From: Amyelois transitella
Lineage: Eukaryota > Arthropoda > Insecta > Lepidoptera > Pyralidae
DNA length: 64,000 bases
Assembly (NCBI RefSeq): GCF_032362555.1
Contig: NC_083507.1
Coordinates: forward strand, 5,025,001 to 5,089,000
Reading direction: 5' to 3'
The translations under genes and the position numbers were made by a program. Shown here piece by piece: positions 38,636-51,299 of this stretch. The notes beneath the pieces are model-generated. The model ran no database searches. It saw nothing but the letters and a program-made list of their open reading frames with translations, and was not told where the DNA came from. How positions within the stretch are numbered: position 1 is the first letter of the stretch; each line of letters begins with the position of its first letter.

Positions 38636-41600
38636 ATGACACGAAGTACAACGATGGATCCTCTGGGGCTGTTGCAGAGGTTCGGAGGCAGCACTACCAC
38701 CTCTTCCACTACGGTGACCTCTGCGAATGGCGTAGCTAAACCTAGTGCCAATGGAAGCAAACGGCCCACCCCCATAATCATTTACCCCACTGGTATGTCT
38801 TTTGTTTTATGAGCAGACAGCTCGCTAACATTACGGCGTGACATTGAATGCTTTGTCGTTTTAATGTTTTGGCCTTAGATCCTATATCCAGCGAAGTTAT
38901 GAAGACGTTATTACGTCTTCATAACTTTTCATCATAACGGATTTGACATTTTATATTGAACGAGTACAACGTCTGAGCAAAAGCTACTGAAAATAAATAT
39001 TAACGGAAACAATTGCTACACCATCAGATTCGATAGCTCCTTCCTCGCAATATGAACACTTACAGAACCCGTTACTGTAATAGCTTTCATTTGGTGGAAC
39101 CATTGGCTATAATTTGTTTTCTTTTTGTTACGCCTTTCATCGATCAATAGAGCATAAACTGGAGTTGCGACTCCCGTGGGACCGGTTATTTCATTGTTTT
39201 CGTACATTGGTTCTATTTCCGTTAACCCTTTTTTCTCAGAAACCATCAAATTTATATTTCATTGAATAAAGCTTGTCACCTGCTATGTTATTTATGACTA
39301 AATTATTGATTAAAAAGTTTCTTATGATTATTGCTGAGCTCATAAAATACATATTGATGTTTTTCTTATAGAAATGTGTAATGTAAGTTCTTGAATAAAG
39401 ACATTTACACCTATCATTAAAAAAATGTACCTAATTAAGTGTAGATATTTCCAACGTTCTATAACCACAAGTACAAACTTTTTTTAGTCATTATTTTAGG
39501 CAAACCTGAAGAAAACATAAGCTCACCCTCAGATGGAGAAACCCACTTGCCGACCTCCGTCAGTGGTTCCACCTCAGCAACACATCTCTTTTCCACCTTC
39601 GTTAGAAAACGGCACCATAAGACGAAGAATGTTAGATATAGCCATAAGTAAATTCGATTGACGATAAAAACATTTGTTTCAGTGACCCCCGAATCAATCG
39701 TGGTACCAATAGTATCCTGTATCTTCGGCTTTCCACTGCTGGCACTGACGGTCATCTGTTGTCTTCGCAGAAGAGCAAAGTTAGCAAGGTACGGAGCACT
39801 CAAATACATTCCAACCCGTTGTACGGTGACAGTTTGGTCTTTGGTCCTGGGTTTGATATTATGGTCGAAGAATTACGCTAGGGCAGGTATTACGCTATGC
39901 TTTCTTTACTTTGGAACAAAAAGGAATCTAAGAAAAGATATGTCATTCTCAAATCAAATAACATAAGTAAGTTTGAAGCGAAAGTGTACATCACAATGTC
40001 TTTGTGAAACCAATACTAAGCAAACCAGCAACGCTACGAATCGTCACGTTGGTGGCTCATGCGCCAGGGAAAGGTTTATCAGAGATAAGGTTCAGAATTA
40101 CGCATCTAATATACTTAACTATTAAGTTGTCATAAACATTGGCTACTAAAGCATTTTTTTTAAATAATCTGTCCAAGTATGTGTGCCTGATATCAGCACG
40201 TCGACAACATTAAAAATATTTATCACTTTTTACACAAACATAACGAAGTTCCATCTAACTATAACAATATTAAATTTACCTTCGTTTTGATTGTACATTT
40301 CAGCCCAAACTCTAGCTATCCTATACTAGCTTACAAATTCAATCAAATGCGCTCTCCCTGTAAATCGAATGTTTGATAGAAATCAGTCTATACCGCTACC
40401 AACAGGATCTTAGGATAAGTTTATCTTCACAAGCATAGCAGTATATAGCATTTCTTCCACATCAAAAACTATGCATTTGTTCAGTAAATACAATCTTATA
40501 GAAAAATACACCAATATCCACATTCAATATCAATAGTCATTAGAAACCGTCGCTCGTGAACCTATTTAAAACCTAAGAAACAATTTTCACGGCAGCTGTA
40601 ACCTAGTAGGTTTACTAGATGCTTAGGTACCTACATACGTACTTGTATGATTTGTGTTTGGTATGCAAAGTAGGCCGTGTTAACGAATAATCAGTGACTA
40701 GTGTAGTTTGCATCCATGAAGAGAAGGCATAAAATCAGGTCAATGGGCTTAGTGCTTGACCGCACTACAGATAGGCACATCAATGAAACATACGGCCTTA
40801 GAATATTTTAATTCTCTTATTGTACTCATTGCATGTCACGATAACATTAATTTGTCGAGGGTAAAATTACCTTCACGTATAAAATTTAGAATTGAATATT
40901 AAATGTTAATTTAATTATGCTAAGCGCCATCACACCACATTTCGCATAACATAACTACATCAATTATGCCACCAGTCTTGCTGGCAGACGGCACGGGTCT
41001 CCAGGGAGCCTAACATAAGCCGGGTCTGCGCGTTGATTAACAATTTTCTCCCCGTTCTATTAAAATAATTATCACATAAATTATTCCGTTAAGAGATCAT
41101 GAAGCCGCTAAGATAAGTGAGGAGTTCTCTGAGGACATTTTATTTATTATTAAAGAAAAATCTCGTATCCTCGATAACTTTTTTGTATTAATGACTTTCG
41201 TAACTTATCAATATTCCATACTAATATTATAATGAGAGAGGATTTTTATTTCTGTCTTTAAAGAAATAACTCAAACCGTACTTTTCCTTCGTTTTTGCGG
41301 GACTGGACGTGCAGTAGAAATATAAGCTACGAAAACAAAGCCGTGAGCGAAAATTTGTATTAGTCTATTTTGTGCAGAGAACGCGCTCGTCGTCGGAACT
41401 GCGAGTTAGATCGCGGGGAGTTATCGGTGGTGCGGCTGTCCCCAGTAAAGTGCAAGCCTCGCCCCGTCAGTCTCATCAGGTCGCCCCGGCCGCCCCCCAC
41501 GCTGGAACTCGACACCGTGCTCGAGGAGAGATCGGACCCTGAGCAGACCACTGTATCGCAGGTAACTCATACGTACTTTCAAAATAGGTACAAACTTTCA

Positions 41601-43921
41601 AATAGCTGATGCTTAACCTTATACTGCTGTGCCAAAAACATTATTTGTTCCATTAGATAGCAATCACCATTTTCAACAAATTCAACTAAATCAATCATTC
41701 TTCGTGGCTGGTAAATCTAAATAAAAAAACTCATGGATGTAGAACTGACTACCAATTGTTTACTAAGGCTATTATTATATTTTGCGTCATCGAAATAAAT
41801 TTGAAATAAAACTCTGGCATATACATACATGAAAATAGTGATCAGAAGTTGTAAGAGAAAATTTAGTTCAAGTTCATCACGCCCACATAACAAGAGCCAA
41901 ACTAAATCTACCGAAGTACTAGTGTAGAAAATATACAAGCAAAACTCATTATCGAACTGGAAGTCTGGCCTCGAATAAACAAACACACCCGTGTCGCAAT
42001 CGCAAGCAAACTCGTAGCGTGTCTTCAATTGGATATGTATGCAGCATTATTTGCAAAATACCTACATCTAGCCACCAACACATTAGTAGCGGAGTGAACT
42101 TTGCTTAGTGCACTTAGCGGCAAGATAATGACACATAAACATAACCTTCTTAAATAAATAACTAACGATTATGATAAATTTTCTTTAGAGAATATTTACT
42201 TGAATAATAACAATATGAGCTATTTCAAGGGAAATCACTCAAATTTGCAAATCATGCAATACACGTTTTCAGTATCATTGCTTTTGTCGCAGAAGTCTTA
42301 TAGAAGATTATGCACTAAAGGGATAAAGCAATGTCTTACGTCACGGGCGGCATATTGAACCAAAATGTAACGGGGAGTGTACAGTCAAGCCTGAAGCATA
42401 CATACTCGTACATAAGACGAAGACAGCATCCTAGTTTGTATATTCTGACTTTAACTTCTGACCTAATAACTTTTTTTTATTTCACATTAATTTTAATCGG
42501 CGCTTTTTCTTTCTTAATTATGCGTTGTTTATGGTGGTCTATTTAAAAATAAATACAATGCCTCATTGAATGAAGATTATATACTTTCACGAGTTTCACT
42601 GAGGCTTTACTACTGAACACCTTTTGTTCATGATTAAATAATGCCTAATTATACATTATCACTTAGTATTTCTAGAAAAAACTCTATAGAAGTGGATGAT
42701 TACAATTAATTTCATTACAATTGGTAGGGGTAGTAGTGGGTCAAATACTACGCAACTTAAATTAAAACTTTCATAACTTCTAGATACGAGTATAATATAT
42801 ATTATTAATGATTTTCATACGTATATATTTCAAAATTTAAATAATATATTTTAATATCATATAATAATTTTGCATAGTTTTCTTTTTAAATTATAGAATA
42901 TGTTAAAATTTATGTTAATACCTAAATTAAGTATTTTTTTCATCTATAGTCATATTAAGAAAAGGTACCTTTTCTGATAAAACCCCATTGTGATTCAATT
43001 GTTTGTACATACATACATACCTATAATCACGTCCATATCCCTTGCGGGGTAGACAGAGCCAACAGTCTTGAAAAGACTGATAGGCCACGTTCAGCTGTTT
43101 GGCCCTATGATGGAATTGAGATTCAAATAGTGACAGGTTGCTAGCATATCGCCTAAAAGAAGAATCCCAAGTTTATAAGCCTATCCCTTTTACGACATCC
43201 ATAGGAACGAGATGGAGTGGTCCTATTCTTTTTTTATTGGTGCCGGGAACCACACGGCACTTGTTTGTAACTTTACAATTGTAACTACGAACAACGATTC
43301 AATACCGAACAATCGATTGAATTGAATCGATTAAAAACCTTTCTGTTATATGAATCGTCATTATTTTTTGTCATCCGTAACATTTTAATAAATGTTACAC
43401 ATATTCCTAGTTTATAAAAAAGAACGATGTATAAAAAGTTTGAAGTCAAAATCGAAGTAAGTATATTTATTAATAGAAAAAAAAACAATGTTTCAATGAA
43501 GAAATATTTAACCTTAGTCGTTCTGTGGTCAAAAATATTAGTCTTTAAGCGCATCCAGTTTGCGTGCATATTGTGTCAATGACAAGGTCAATATACCACA
43601 CAGTGGGTCAAATAGACGTTAATTTATCAACGACAATTTAGTAACATACCTATGTAAAATTTTCGCTGGAGACATATCTATCTTGAAATTAGGAAGGCAC
43701 TCTAAAACCACTACAATAGCTAATGTGAACTTCATGTTACAACTGTATATAACTTACTCATTCTCTCATTCATAGAGACAGAACAAAAATGAATGACAAT
43801 TTTCGATTTATTCTTACAGGTGGAAATAACGCCAGACCGCGAAGTGGGCGCTATATTATTCAGCGCAGTGGGGGCAGTTGGGACCGCAGCGGCAACGGCG
43901 GGGTGTACGCGAGACAGCTAG
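38636..43921 (+). CDS. Unrecognised single-pass membrane protein (4 exons)
   Basis: Exons 38636-38792, 39683-39788, 41378-41561 and 43820-43921 have GT/AG borders and compatible phases (1, 2, 0), giving 182 codons plus TAG. N-terminal part (about 1-52) is Ser/Thr-rich without Cys, like an extracellular stalk. A clear membrane helix follows (IVVPIVSCIFGFPLLALTVI), then CCLRRRAKLARERARRR, a positive-inside stop-transfer, so the C-terminus should be cytosolic. The tail has a Pro-rich RSPRPPPTLELD stretch and LEERSDPEQTT. The start is uncertain: an in-frame TGA lies at 38624, an acceptor precedes it (38617-38618), and no signal peptide is seen, so this may be the 3' end of a larger extracellular protein whose earlier exons I cannot find. 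An optional exon lies at 39500-39647. After the TAG the frame stays open to 44029 (see readthrough entry). The family is not recognised. Confidence 0.6.
38894..38927. repeat. Hairpin with 14-bp perfect arms
   Basis: AAGTTATGAAGACG and CGTCTTCATAACTT around TTATTA. It lies 102 bp into the intron after the first coding exon of the membrane-protein gene. Confidence 0.75.
39500..39647 (+). CDS. Possible alternative exon of the membrane-protein gene
   Basis: Acceptor TTATTTTAG at 39491-39499 and donor CATAA|GTAAAT. Entered in phase 1 from 38792 it reads KPEENISSPSDGETHLPTS and continues Ser/Thr-rich, ending in a basic RKRHHKTKNVRY stretch. Its exit phase (2) does not match the membrane exon, so including it would shift the downstream frame; unspliced it ends at a TAA at about 39649-39651. 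It could encode a secreted or truncated isoform, or be a decoy. Confidence 0.25.
43008..43260 (-). repeat. ATGT-tailed SINE-like repeat with 9-bp target duplication
   Basis: Near full length, reverse orientation, from the (CATA)n end at 43008 to the head complement 'cacacggcac' at 43260. TTGTTTGTA flanks it at 42999-43007 and 43261-43269. This copy fixes the family ends: head GTGCCGTGTGG, tail (ATGT)n. It sits in the last intron of the membrane-protein gene, antisense to it. Confidence 0.95.
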
Positions 43922-44029
43922 CGGCGGGGCTCGGCGCAGCTCGGGGCGCGCTCGCCGCTCTGGGCCGCGCTTACCAGCCAGCCACTCGACGAGGACGATG
44001 CGGAGGAAGAGCCAGCACTCGACAGCTAG
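43922..44029 (+). other. In-frame extension after UAG-C (candidate readthrough)
   Basis: The last exon reads VEITPDREVGAILF... to a TAG at 43919-43921, followed directly by C. The same frame then stays open for 35 codons to a second TAG at 44027-44029, ending WAALTSQPLDEDDAEEEPAL, an acidic tail of coding-like composition. UAG followed by C is a known leaky stop context. Alternatives: a nonsense allele, a sequence error, or chance in a GC-rich stretch. Confidence 0.4.
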
Positions 44030-44255
44030 CAGCTTGACGAGCGCTCAGTAGCGGACATAGGCGAGCGCATGAAACTTTTCCTGGACATTCCGCTTAGATT
44101 CTAGACATCCTATTATGTGCCAATGTGACTTCAATTCAGTGCGTCATCCGTTTAGATTTTTGTGATTGTGAATTAAGATTTCCGAAAAAAATCTGAATTA
44201 TGATTATAGGCTAATCGGCTCAGAAGTCTGAATATTTAATGGAATTCGAATTAAC

Positions 44256-44261
44256 AATAAA
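44256..44261 (+). terminator. Poly(A) signal candidate of the membrane-protein gene
   Basis: AATAAA, 227 bp after the second TAG and the first canonical hexamer seen behind the gene. Confidence 0.35.
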
Positions 44262-44457
44262 TCTTCGGTACAAATTCAACGGCCCATTCGACTTCAATTA
44301 GCACATTAAGCAAATTAAAAAAGATAAACGTAATATTACCTCCAATATGTATTCCTGGATATAAGATTGCCTACTATACTCTTCATGCTGTCCTGAATGC
44401 TCTAGTAATTTTTTTTGAGTTTGACTCAACTCAAAACGTCGATTAGTTAATATTACG

Positions 44458-44665
44458 CGTGTTCTTCTTCCTCCAGGCTTCAGCCACGGTTGCATTCTTA
44501 CCTCTCTGGACAGAAGCCTGGGGTATGCCTTTAATCATGGAGTCAGATGTTTACACGAAGCGACTCCCATCCGCAACCTTTACACCTTTACCTTACCCGA
44601 ATTGGATCCGTGGTGCAGGTTTCTTCACGATGTTTTCCCTCACCGTTAGAGCATCGGTTAGCAAA
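44458..44665 (+). repeat. Dispersed repeat of unknown family
   Basis: GC-richer block from 'cttcctccaggcttcagcc' to 'gtgcaggtttcttcacgatgttttccctcaccgttagagc'. The core recurs at 2536 and is a commonly seen motif in lepidopteran DNA. The small frame in it (44459-44704) is probably not a gene. Confidence 0.4.
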
Positions 44666-44669
44666 CTAA

Positions 44670-47600
44670 TGCACATAATTTTGAAAATAGTCATTGGTAC
44701 ATAGTCGAAGTGGGATTTTCAACCTGTGCCTTTCTGCTCATCACGCATTTTAACCAGGCACCTTACCATTTCGACCAGCGACGCTCTTAATCGATCAATA
44801 TTACGAATGTTATAGGGACATATCTATATGAAAAAAAAAGCTTTAAATTATTATTTTGGAGTAGAAAATACTGATCAGAAATTTGAATTATTCAGATTTC
44901 TATAGTACTGATAGAAGAAGTACACATACCAACGTGTTCTTTAGATAGCTATCTAAGATTTAGTGAAACGCGCAAGATCAACTTGACCTGACACTAAGAT
45001 GTGTAGGTGCGATTGACCTAAACTTTCAATTAGCAAGTGTTAGATACTCGCACAAGGAAAAGCAGTGCACGAATAGCAATTATTATTAAATATAATGAAT
45101 GAATTTAAATTTTAAAAATAATATTTGTAAAAAATAATATAGAAACGTAGCAGCACCCTAGAAAATGTAACACGACCAAATCCTAATCTATCAATTTTAT
45201 AATAAAAATTAATTACGGGTATGTAGATACGCAAATAATTAAAAGTTTTGTACCTATGGTTCTTTTCTTTACATAATATCGTAAGTGGTCGTCATCACAA
45301 TTCAGCAGCATGTTTGTAAATTGAATCTGGATACATCGCCTTTGATCAATTAGATATGCTAAGATAAAAAAATATTGTATTGAAGTTTTGACCTTTCCTT
45401 ATTATGATATAGATACATGATTGTTGTATTTTATTGTAAAAATAAGAGATTTTTGATGCAGCAGTGGCATTGAATTTGACCTTCTTTTGAATTCCAAGGT
45501 ATCTAATTAAAATGACATCAGTTTGTTACCCACACGCATCGTTTACCCCAGACCAACTTATAAGGATAGAACGTAACAGCCCAAATGGTTAACTGGTAGC
45601 TATAATGCTTCTAGCATCGAGGCCGCCTATTCTACTATACACCTGTATTTTGTTCAATAAAGTTTAAATAAATAACTTTATAGTTCTAATAAAAAAAGTA
45701 TGAACTTATTAGTATTGCTATACTCAACTTACTACCAACCACACAAATTAAAATACAGCACGTAAAAAGGCCCAAACAGACAGGCTTGTGGGAGACGCCC
45801 TAAATAAATCAATTCTCCATGCATCACAACCGCACACCGCGCTGTTTTGCCGAAACAAAACGAAGCAATTTCAATCGAGATTCGAACGATGCCCGATGAA
45901 ATCGTACGGTCGTCGAGTGCGGAAACGCATCCTCCAAATCACATTCGCCTTTTATGAATATCCCAGCGCATAATTACTTGTACCTAATTGTGTATATAAT
46001 TTCTATTGGTTTTTTGGTCATAATTATGGTACAAATATTTCACGAACTACTTTAAATGTCCTTTTTTATATTAATTATATCCATAGAAATCCTACAAGCA
46101 CTAACTATTTATATTCTATGTTATTTTACGCCATATGAATACATATACTATGATATATATAAAGTAAGTTTAGTAAAGTGCTCTCTTCATTTTTCTCTAA
46201 ACCGCTTATATAAACATTATATTGAAAAAGATTTAAGAAATAATGTATACCACAGAATGCTGGAGACTGTTGTCTGATATAGGAGTACATGTGTTGCAGT
46301 ACACCAGAGCTCTCTCTCGTTATCTGTATGAGTTCAGTACCACAATGTTACAATATATATACGTTTATATTATGAATTGTCTATACATATAATTAGATAT
46401 TTTTATTTGTATTGTATGTACACCTAGCGAGGAAGTCATATAATTCATATCACCAAAAATCTCGAAACCTCTATAATCTTAAAACTTCTAGAAAAATGGC
46501 AATTTTAAACGGATTATTATTGTGTTTTTCGAAAAAGCCGAAACGTTTTAATTTATATTTCTCGTTTATATCAAATTCGCACCTGTATCGACGTATTTTT
46601 ACCAAAACCTGATTATTAATGTCTATTATGTGAGAATTCACGATAGTATTACTTCCGTACTTAAATTGTAAAATAAACATTCAGCTAAGCAAGATCATCG
46701 AAGAAGCAAATCATTAAAACATAAAAATTAATATTGTATTTATTCTGTCATATTACATACGTGTATTTTCTGTCTATCATCATGACCACTGTGTAGCTTT
46801 ATGCCATGTAGATACTTAATACCTATAAAATAAGATCGAATAAACGTACTCTCGAAAATTCATGTGTAAATAAACAAATAAGATCAATGTTTCAAAATAA
46901 CAATATGTTTGTGGCCTATTGGTGTCATTTGTGAAAAACCTTTATGTAGTTTTTTCCCAGCTCTACTCGTAAGTAGGTACAATTCTACTTAGGTGGATGT
47001 TATGCGTATTCCGATATGCTTATGGTTTATAGCTTTATTCTGAAACTATCTAGAGCTTCACATTAAAACGAATTTCTTTGTAAGTAATTATTTCGCAATT
47101 ATTAAACTGATACATCATTTGTTTACTGTGCATTATTATTTTATAAATATGCAACCTTGACTCCACGGTCCGAGTTCCAAGGCCTGGTTTTGAAATACTT
47201 ATCTCCATAATCGATATCGACCCGTTGGGCCAAAACAGTTTTATAGTAAGATTAGGTTATGCAATTTTATTTCAACCAATAGCACGGCCGTCACGTGGTT
47301 GATTGAACATGTTTAGACGTAGTGTTTGTGAGATCTTGCGTGACCACTGCCACGCAATTTAACTTATAACAATTCTAGTCAGCAGGACTTTTCAATTTAA
47401 ATTAGCGGAAAACTGACGGCCTTCGTCTATAAATTCGTATAATTGAGTATATTTACTGATATTATGCGTGTTGGATAGGTATATCGTTAATCACAAGTAC
47501 CAAGAGTCAAGTGATTTTAAACAACGTTGTTTCGCTTTCACTTGTAAATGATATGACAAGATAGGTTATTACGTGTTTTCTCAATTTATTGAAATATGCA

Positions 47601-49550
47601 AATAAATGCAACGTTGTTTAAATGTATTTACTTGTATTAAAAATACTTCTAAACAAAACCAACTATCTATTCAGCTTTATAATTTATTTAATTAGTCGCA
47701 CATAATTTTTCGAGTTCTCTGTCTACCTTCTTTACCAATAATATGACGCTCTGACAAAGGTAAGCTCGTCAAGATTTAATTGATAGCAAAAATTCACGAA
47801 ACTTCAACTTCATCATCACATCACCAAACATCTAAAGAAAAATTTAAATTTAAATGAACCATTTAAATAAACACGATACCTTATTTACATTCAATTTAAA
47901 ATTTATATAGGGCATATTGCACAACAACACTCGCCTTATTAGTTAGCCTTCGAACCTTTTCAACCCCGTAAGGTATAATGACGTAAAACAAATATTGCGA
48001 TTTTTTGTGGCATTGACCTTTTAAATGTTCATTCGAAATTATTATTATAATTTGCAAGTCATGCCCTATAGATGTCATGTCACAAGAGTGACTTTAATCT
48101 TGTTTGTCGATATTTATTTCATGATCGTTCCAGGTAAGTACATCAAAACTGGATCAAATAAGATACGTAAGTACAAAAAAATGCCTATATTCTTTTATAA
48201 AAGATTAATCTAAAATGCGATAAAAATATATATTGTGCTAGTACTGTAATCTGCAACAGCTGAGAACAATTAACATTCTTCCAATATTGTTTCAATAATA
48301 AAAAAAGTGTGAGTGACCTTGACAATAATAGCACCAACCTAATAAAGTTAATTCTATCAGGTTCAGCGCACCTAACCTTCTCCCAATGTTTCAAATTGCC
48401 GGTGGGTCCTCAACCTAGTTTTTGGATCATTTGCGGCGAATAAATATTTATATACGTAATCTACGGCATTGTTAACACCTACATCTGATACAATTTGTTC
48501 TCACCTAAATTCTCACCCTTTTTAATTTCGAAGTCAACAAGTTACTAACATTTAACTACTTACGTATATAGGTAAGCTGGGTTTGTGAGATCTTGAGTTA
48601 TTGAAACAAATAAAGTCGAATATTAATCATCTTTTTACTTGTACTGAACCAATTATTAATGAATTTTTAATACTACATATTTTAAAATTTATGTTTACAA
48701 GGTCGCGATAAAGTTCTCATGCTCTTGCTCATAACTTGGTTAATTTAATATTTGAAATATTTATTAAGAAGGAAGAAGAACCTTAGTAAAAGACTTCAAC
48801 GAGTTAACAAAACATATTCCACTTAGATCAATTGGTATTTTTATAATCCTTATTTCAAAATAAAGTGTTTATATACTTAACTCTGACACCAAGACGTACA
48901 GGGTCCATCACAGAAGTCCATTGTCCTGGTACCCACTCCATTAGCATGAAGTCATTTCCCGCTGTCTATACTTTCTTATTATATATTTTTTGTTAATTCA
49001 AATTATATTCTACGTAATGCTTCATTTCGTTTTAATTAATTTTGATGAATTTGAGGAAATTTCAAAACCTTTACCTTCGTATTTCCAATAACACGCAAAC
49101 GGAATTACGGACAACAGCTGTATGAACTGAAAATAAACCTACTGCTTTCTTGGGTAGTCTTAGCAAAAGCTAGCAGGTAAATATAATGAAGCCAAATAAT
49201 GTAAATACTTACACTACTTACTAGATGTACATTCGCATATATAATTTACATAATTGTGGTGTAATATAAATGTAAAAACCGGTTATTTGTGAGATAGTGG
49301 GTACAGCTTTTTTATTACAATTTCCTAACTAAAGCAGATACAAAGTGTGGCCCAGAAGATTATATCTACATTATAATCCGCCTTGAACAAAATCTTTCGC
49401 GTTTTTTTTTTATGTTGCATTTATGTGAATACTAAAAGCAGTGCAGTCCACAATTTTATTAAGAAAAAAGTTCAAGGTCCTGCTTTCACGTTGTCCGAAT
49501 ATCTATTTTATGAAAAGAGAAATAAATAATGTATTTTTTTTTATTTAATG
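44670..49550. other. Gene-free AT-rich region
   Basis: No exon or complete element supported. A small fragment of the ATGT-tailed family may lie near 47955 ('tttcaaccccgtaaggtataatgacgt'). Confidence 0.5.
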
Positions 49551-49556
49551 CATTTT

Positions 49557-49812
49557 GCCCTGTGTGACCTTTAAAAAAGTAAATAAGGACTTCTCCATCT
49601 CTTTCCCATGGATGTCGTAAAAGGAGGCTTAAGGATTGGCTTATAAACTTGGGATTCTTGTTTTAGGCGATGGGCTTGGTTGGTAACCTGTCACTATTTG
49701 AAATCAATTCTATCATTAAGCCAAACAGCTGAACGTGGCCTTTCAGAAGACTGTTTGCTCTGTCTACCCCGCAAGAAATATGGAAGTGATGATATGTATG
49801 AATGTATGTGCT
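49557..49812 (+). repeat. ATGT-tailed SINE-like repeat, diverged
   Basis: 'gccctgtgtgacctttaaaaaagtaaataaggac' corresponds to the head, then 'tctttcccatggatgtcgtaaaagg', 'aacttgggattcttgttttaggcgatgggct', 'acctgtcactatttg' and 'gtctaccccgcaag'; it ends in 'gatatgtatgaatgtatgtg'. Confidence 0.8.
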
Positions 49813-50059
49813 AAAAAAGTGCAATTCAAATATGAATAAAATATTTAGCGAAAAATGTTTATTAACCTAAACAGAGGTTACAAAATCAGTCGACATTGTT
49901 TTCTGTTTAACAACTTTTGATTTATTATCACAATTTGTAAAGCTTACTCGTGGAGCCTTTAATTATTACGGCCGTGAGAATTAAATAACACTTGCAAGTC
50001 ACGTCCATCCAACCATTTCTTAAGGGACACTGTGTCAGTGGTTTTCGAACAATTGATCC

Positions 50060-50180
50060 CTAATTTGACCGTCTGTTTGGAGCAGTTGTAAGTTTCTCGC
50101 CTCTCTGAACAAAAAATCCCGGGTTCGATCCCCATTCAGAACTAAATGTAAGCCAAATTGTTAATATTTCGTAATAAAAC
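50060..50180 (+). repeat. tRNA-like repeat, possible SINE
   Basis: Contains box B-like GGGTTCGATCCCC near 50112 preceded by 'tggagcagttgtaagtttctcgcct', and followed by an AT-rich body. It does not fold into a full tRNA on inspection. Confidence 0.35.
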
Positions 50181-50439
50181 AGGGTAATTACTTTACATTT
50201 AGTACTAATTAAAATATAATGCGTATCAACTAATATAATGGTTTTAAACTGTTTTGTAATAAATCAAGTTCCATTTACTAATTTTAGTAATAAGAATCTA
50301 ATGCGGTTTCTGTTACTAGATTTCTAACGCGGCTTTACCTACATGTATAGGCATTATTACAATTGATTAAAAAAACTCCATAGCACATTACGATAGCACC
50401 CCAATTCAAGTAGTATAAAAAGGTACGTAAGTAGAATAA

Positions 50440-50640
50440 GTACCATGTGAAAAAAGAAAACGACGACTTCATCTTGTTCCCGTAGATGCCGTAAAAGGCG
50501 ATTAAGGTTTTCTCTTTCTGCAAGGTTTGTAAAAGACAATCAAGGCATAGCTTTTTGGCGATGGGATAGCAATCTATCTGAACGTGGCTCCTGTCTGCTC
50601 CGTAAGGGATAAAACGTGATTATAAATGTGTATTTATTTA
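50440..50640 (+). repeat. ATGT-tailed SINE-like repeat, strongly diverged
   Basis: 'cttgttcccgtagatgccgtaaaaggcgattaagg', 'ggcgatgggatagcaa', 'ctgaacgtggct' and 'ctccgtaagggataaaacgtgattataaatgtg' keep family order with deletions. Confidence 0.6.
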
Positions 50641-50744
50641 TGCATTCTTATCAATGGATCGCGATAGAGTTGCTACAATAAATGGGCGAGGACACAAGGT
50701 CGATCGATGTCTTGTAGAGGCCGGTGTAGCATGCGCACGCGGTC

Positions 50745-50962
50745 AATTCGTATATAGTTTTGTGCGTGCGAAGTGAGTTGACCTGGACGCTGCTCTAAAT
50801 AAACGCCCAATAAATTCAGTGATTGGTCATTATATAAATAATTAACCTATAAAATAATGAACATTGGGTGCAGTGAAATTGGAATGTTTTTCAGTGTATG
50901 TGTATGTATTAGAGTCAAATTGTATCCGTGTGACAATTGAAAATAAAGATTATCTTAATGAG
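50745..50962 (+). promoter_or_regulatory. Candidate promoter and 5' UTR exon of the GMC gene
   Basis: A TATA-like GTATATAGTT at 50750 follows a GC-rich stretch, and a good donor (GAG|GTGAGT) ends the putative exon at 50962. The sequence between is not coding. It could splice to the acceptor at 54153-54154 just before the GMC start codon. This link is inference only. Confidence 0.22.
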
Positions 50963-51082
50963 GTGAGTTCTTGACACAAAATAAAAAATATTTTAATATT
51001 TTGAATCGAAGGCAAATCTTCAATTATACTTTCTTGTATAAATTTGTTTCTTTTTTTATTAGAATATAACCACTCTATATTT

Positions 51083-51295
51083 TGTGTGTGTCATAAAAGG
51101 TGACTAAGGGATAGGCGAATAAACTTGGGATTCTGCTTGTTGGCGATGAGCTAACAATCGGTTACTATTTGAATCCTAAAACTACCATTAAGCAGCTTCA
51201 CAGCTGAACGTGGCCTATAATATTTTTAAGACTGCTGGCTCTGAGATGGGATGGATCTGGGAAGGGATATAAACGTGATCATATGAATAAGTGAA
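51083..51295 (+). repeat. ATGT-tailed SINE-like repeat, diverged
   Basis: 'gtcataaaaggtgactaagggataggcgaataaacttgggattctg', 'ggcgatgagctaacaa', 'ttactatttgaatc', 'gctgaacgtggcc' and 'aagggatataaacgtgatcatatgaa'. Confidence 0.7.
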
Positions 51296-51299
51296 TGAA

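Noticed and set aside
39459-39809. 116-residue minus-strand open frame
   Set aside because: It is antisense to the exon with the clear membrane helix and shows no family features.
43789-44037. 82-residue Arg/Ala-rich open frame
   Set aside because: It overlaps the last exon of the membrane-protein gene in another frame; splice phase and the acidic tail favour the other frame.
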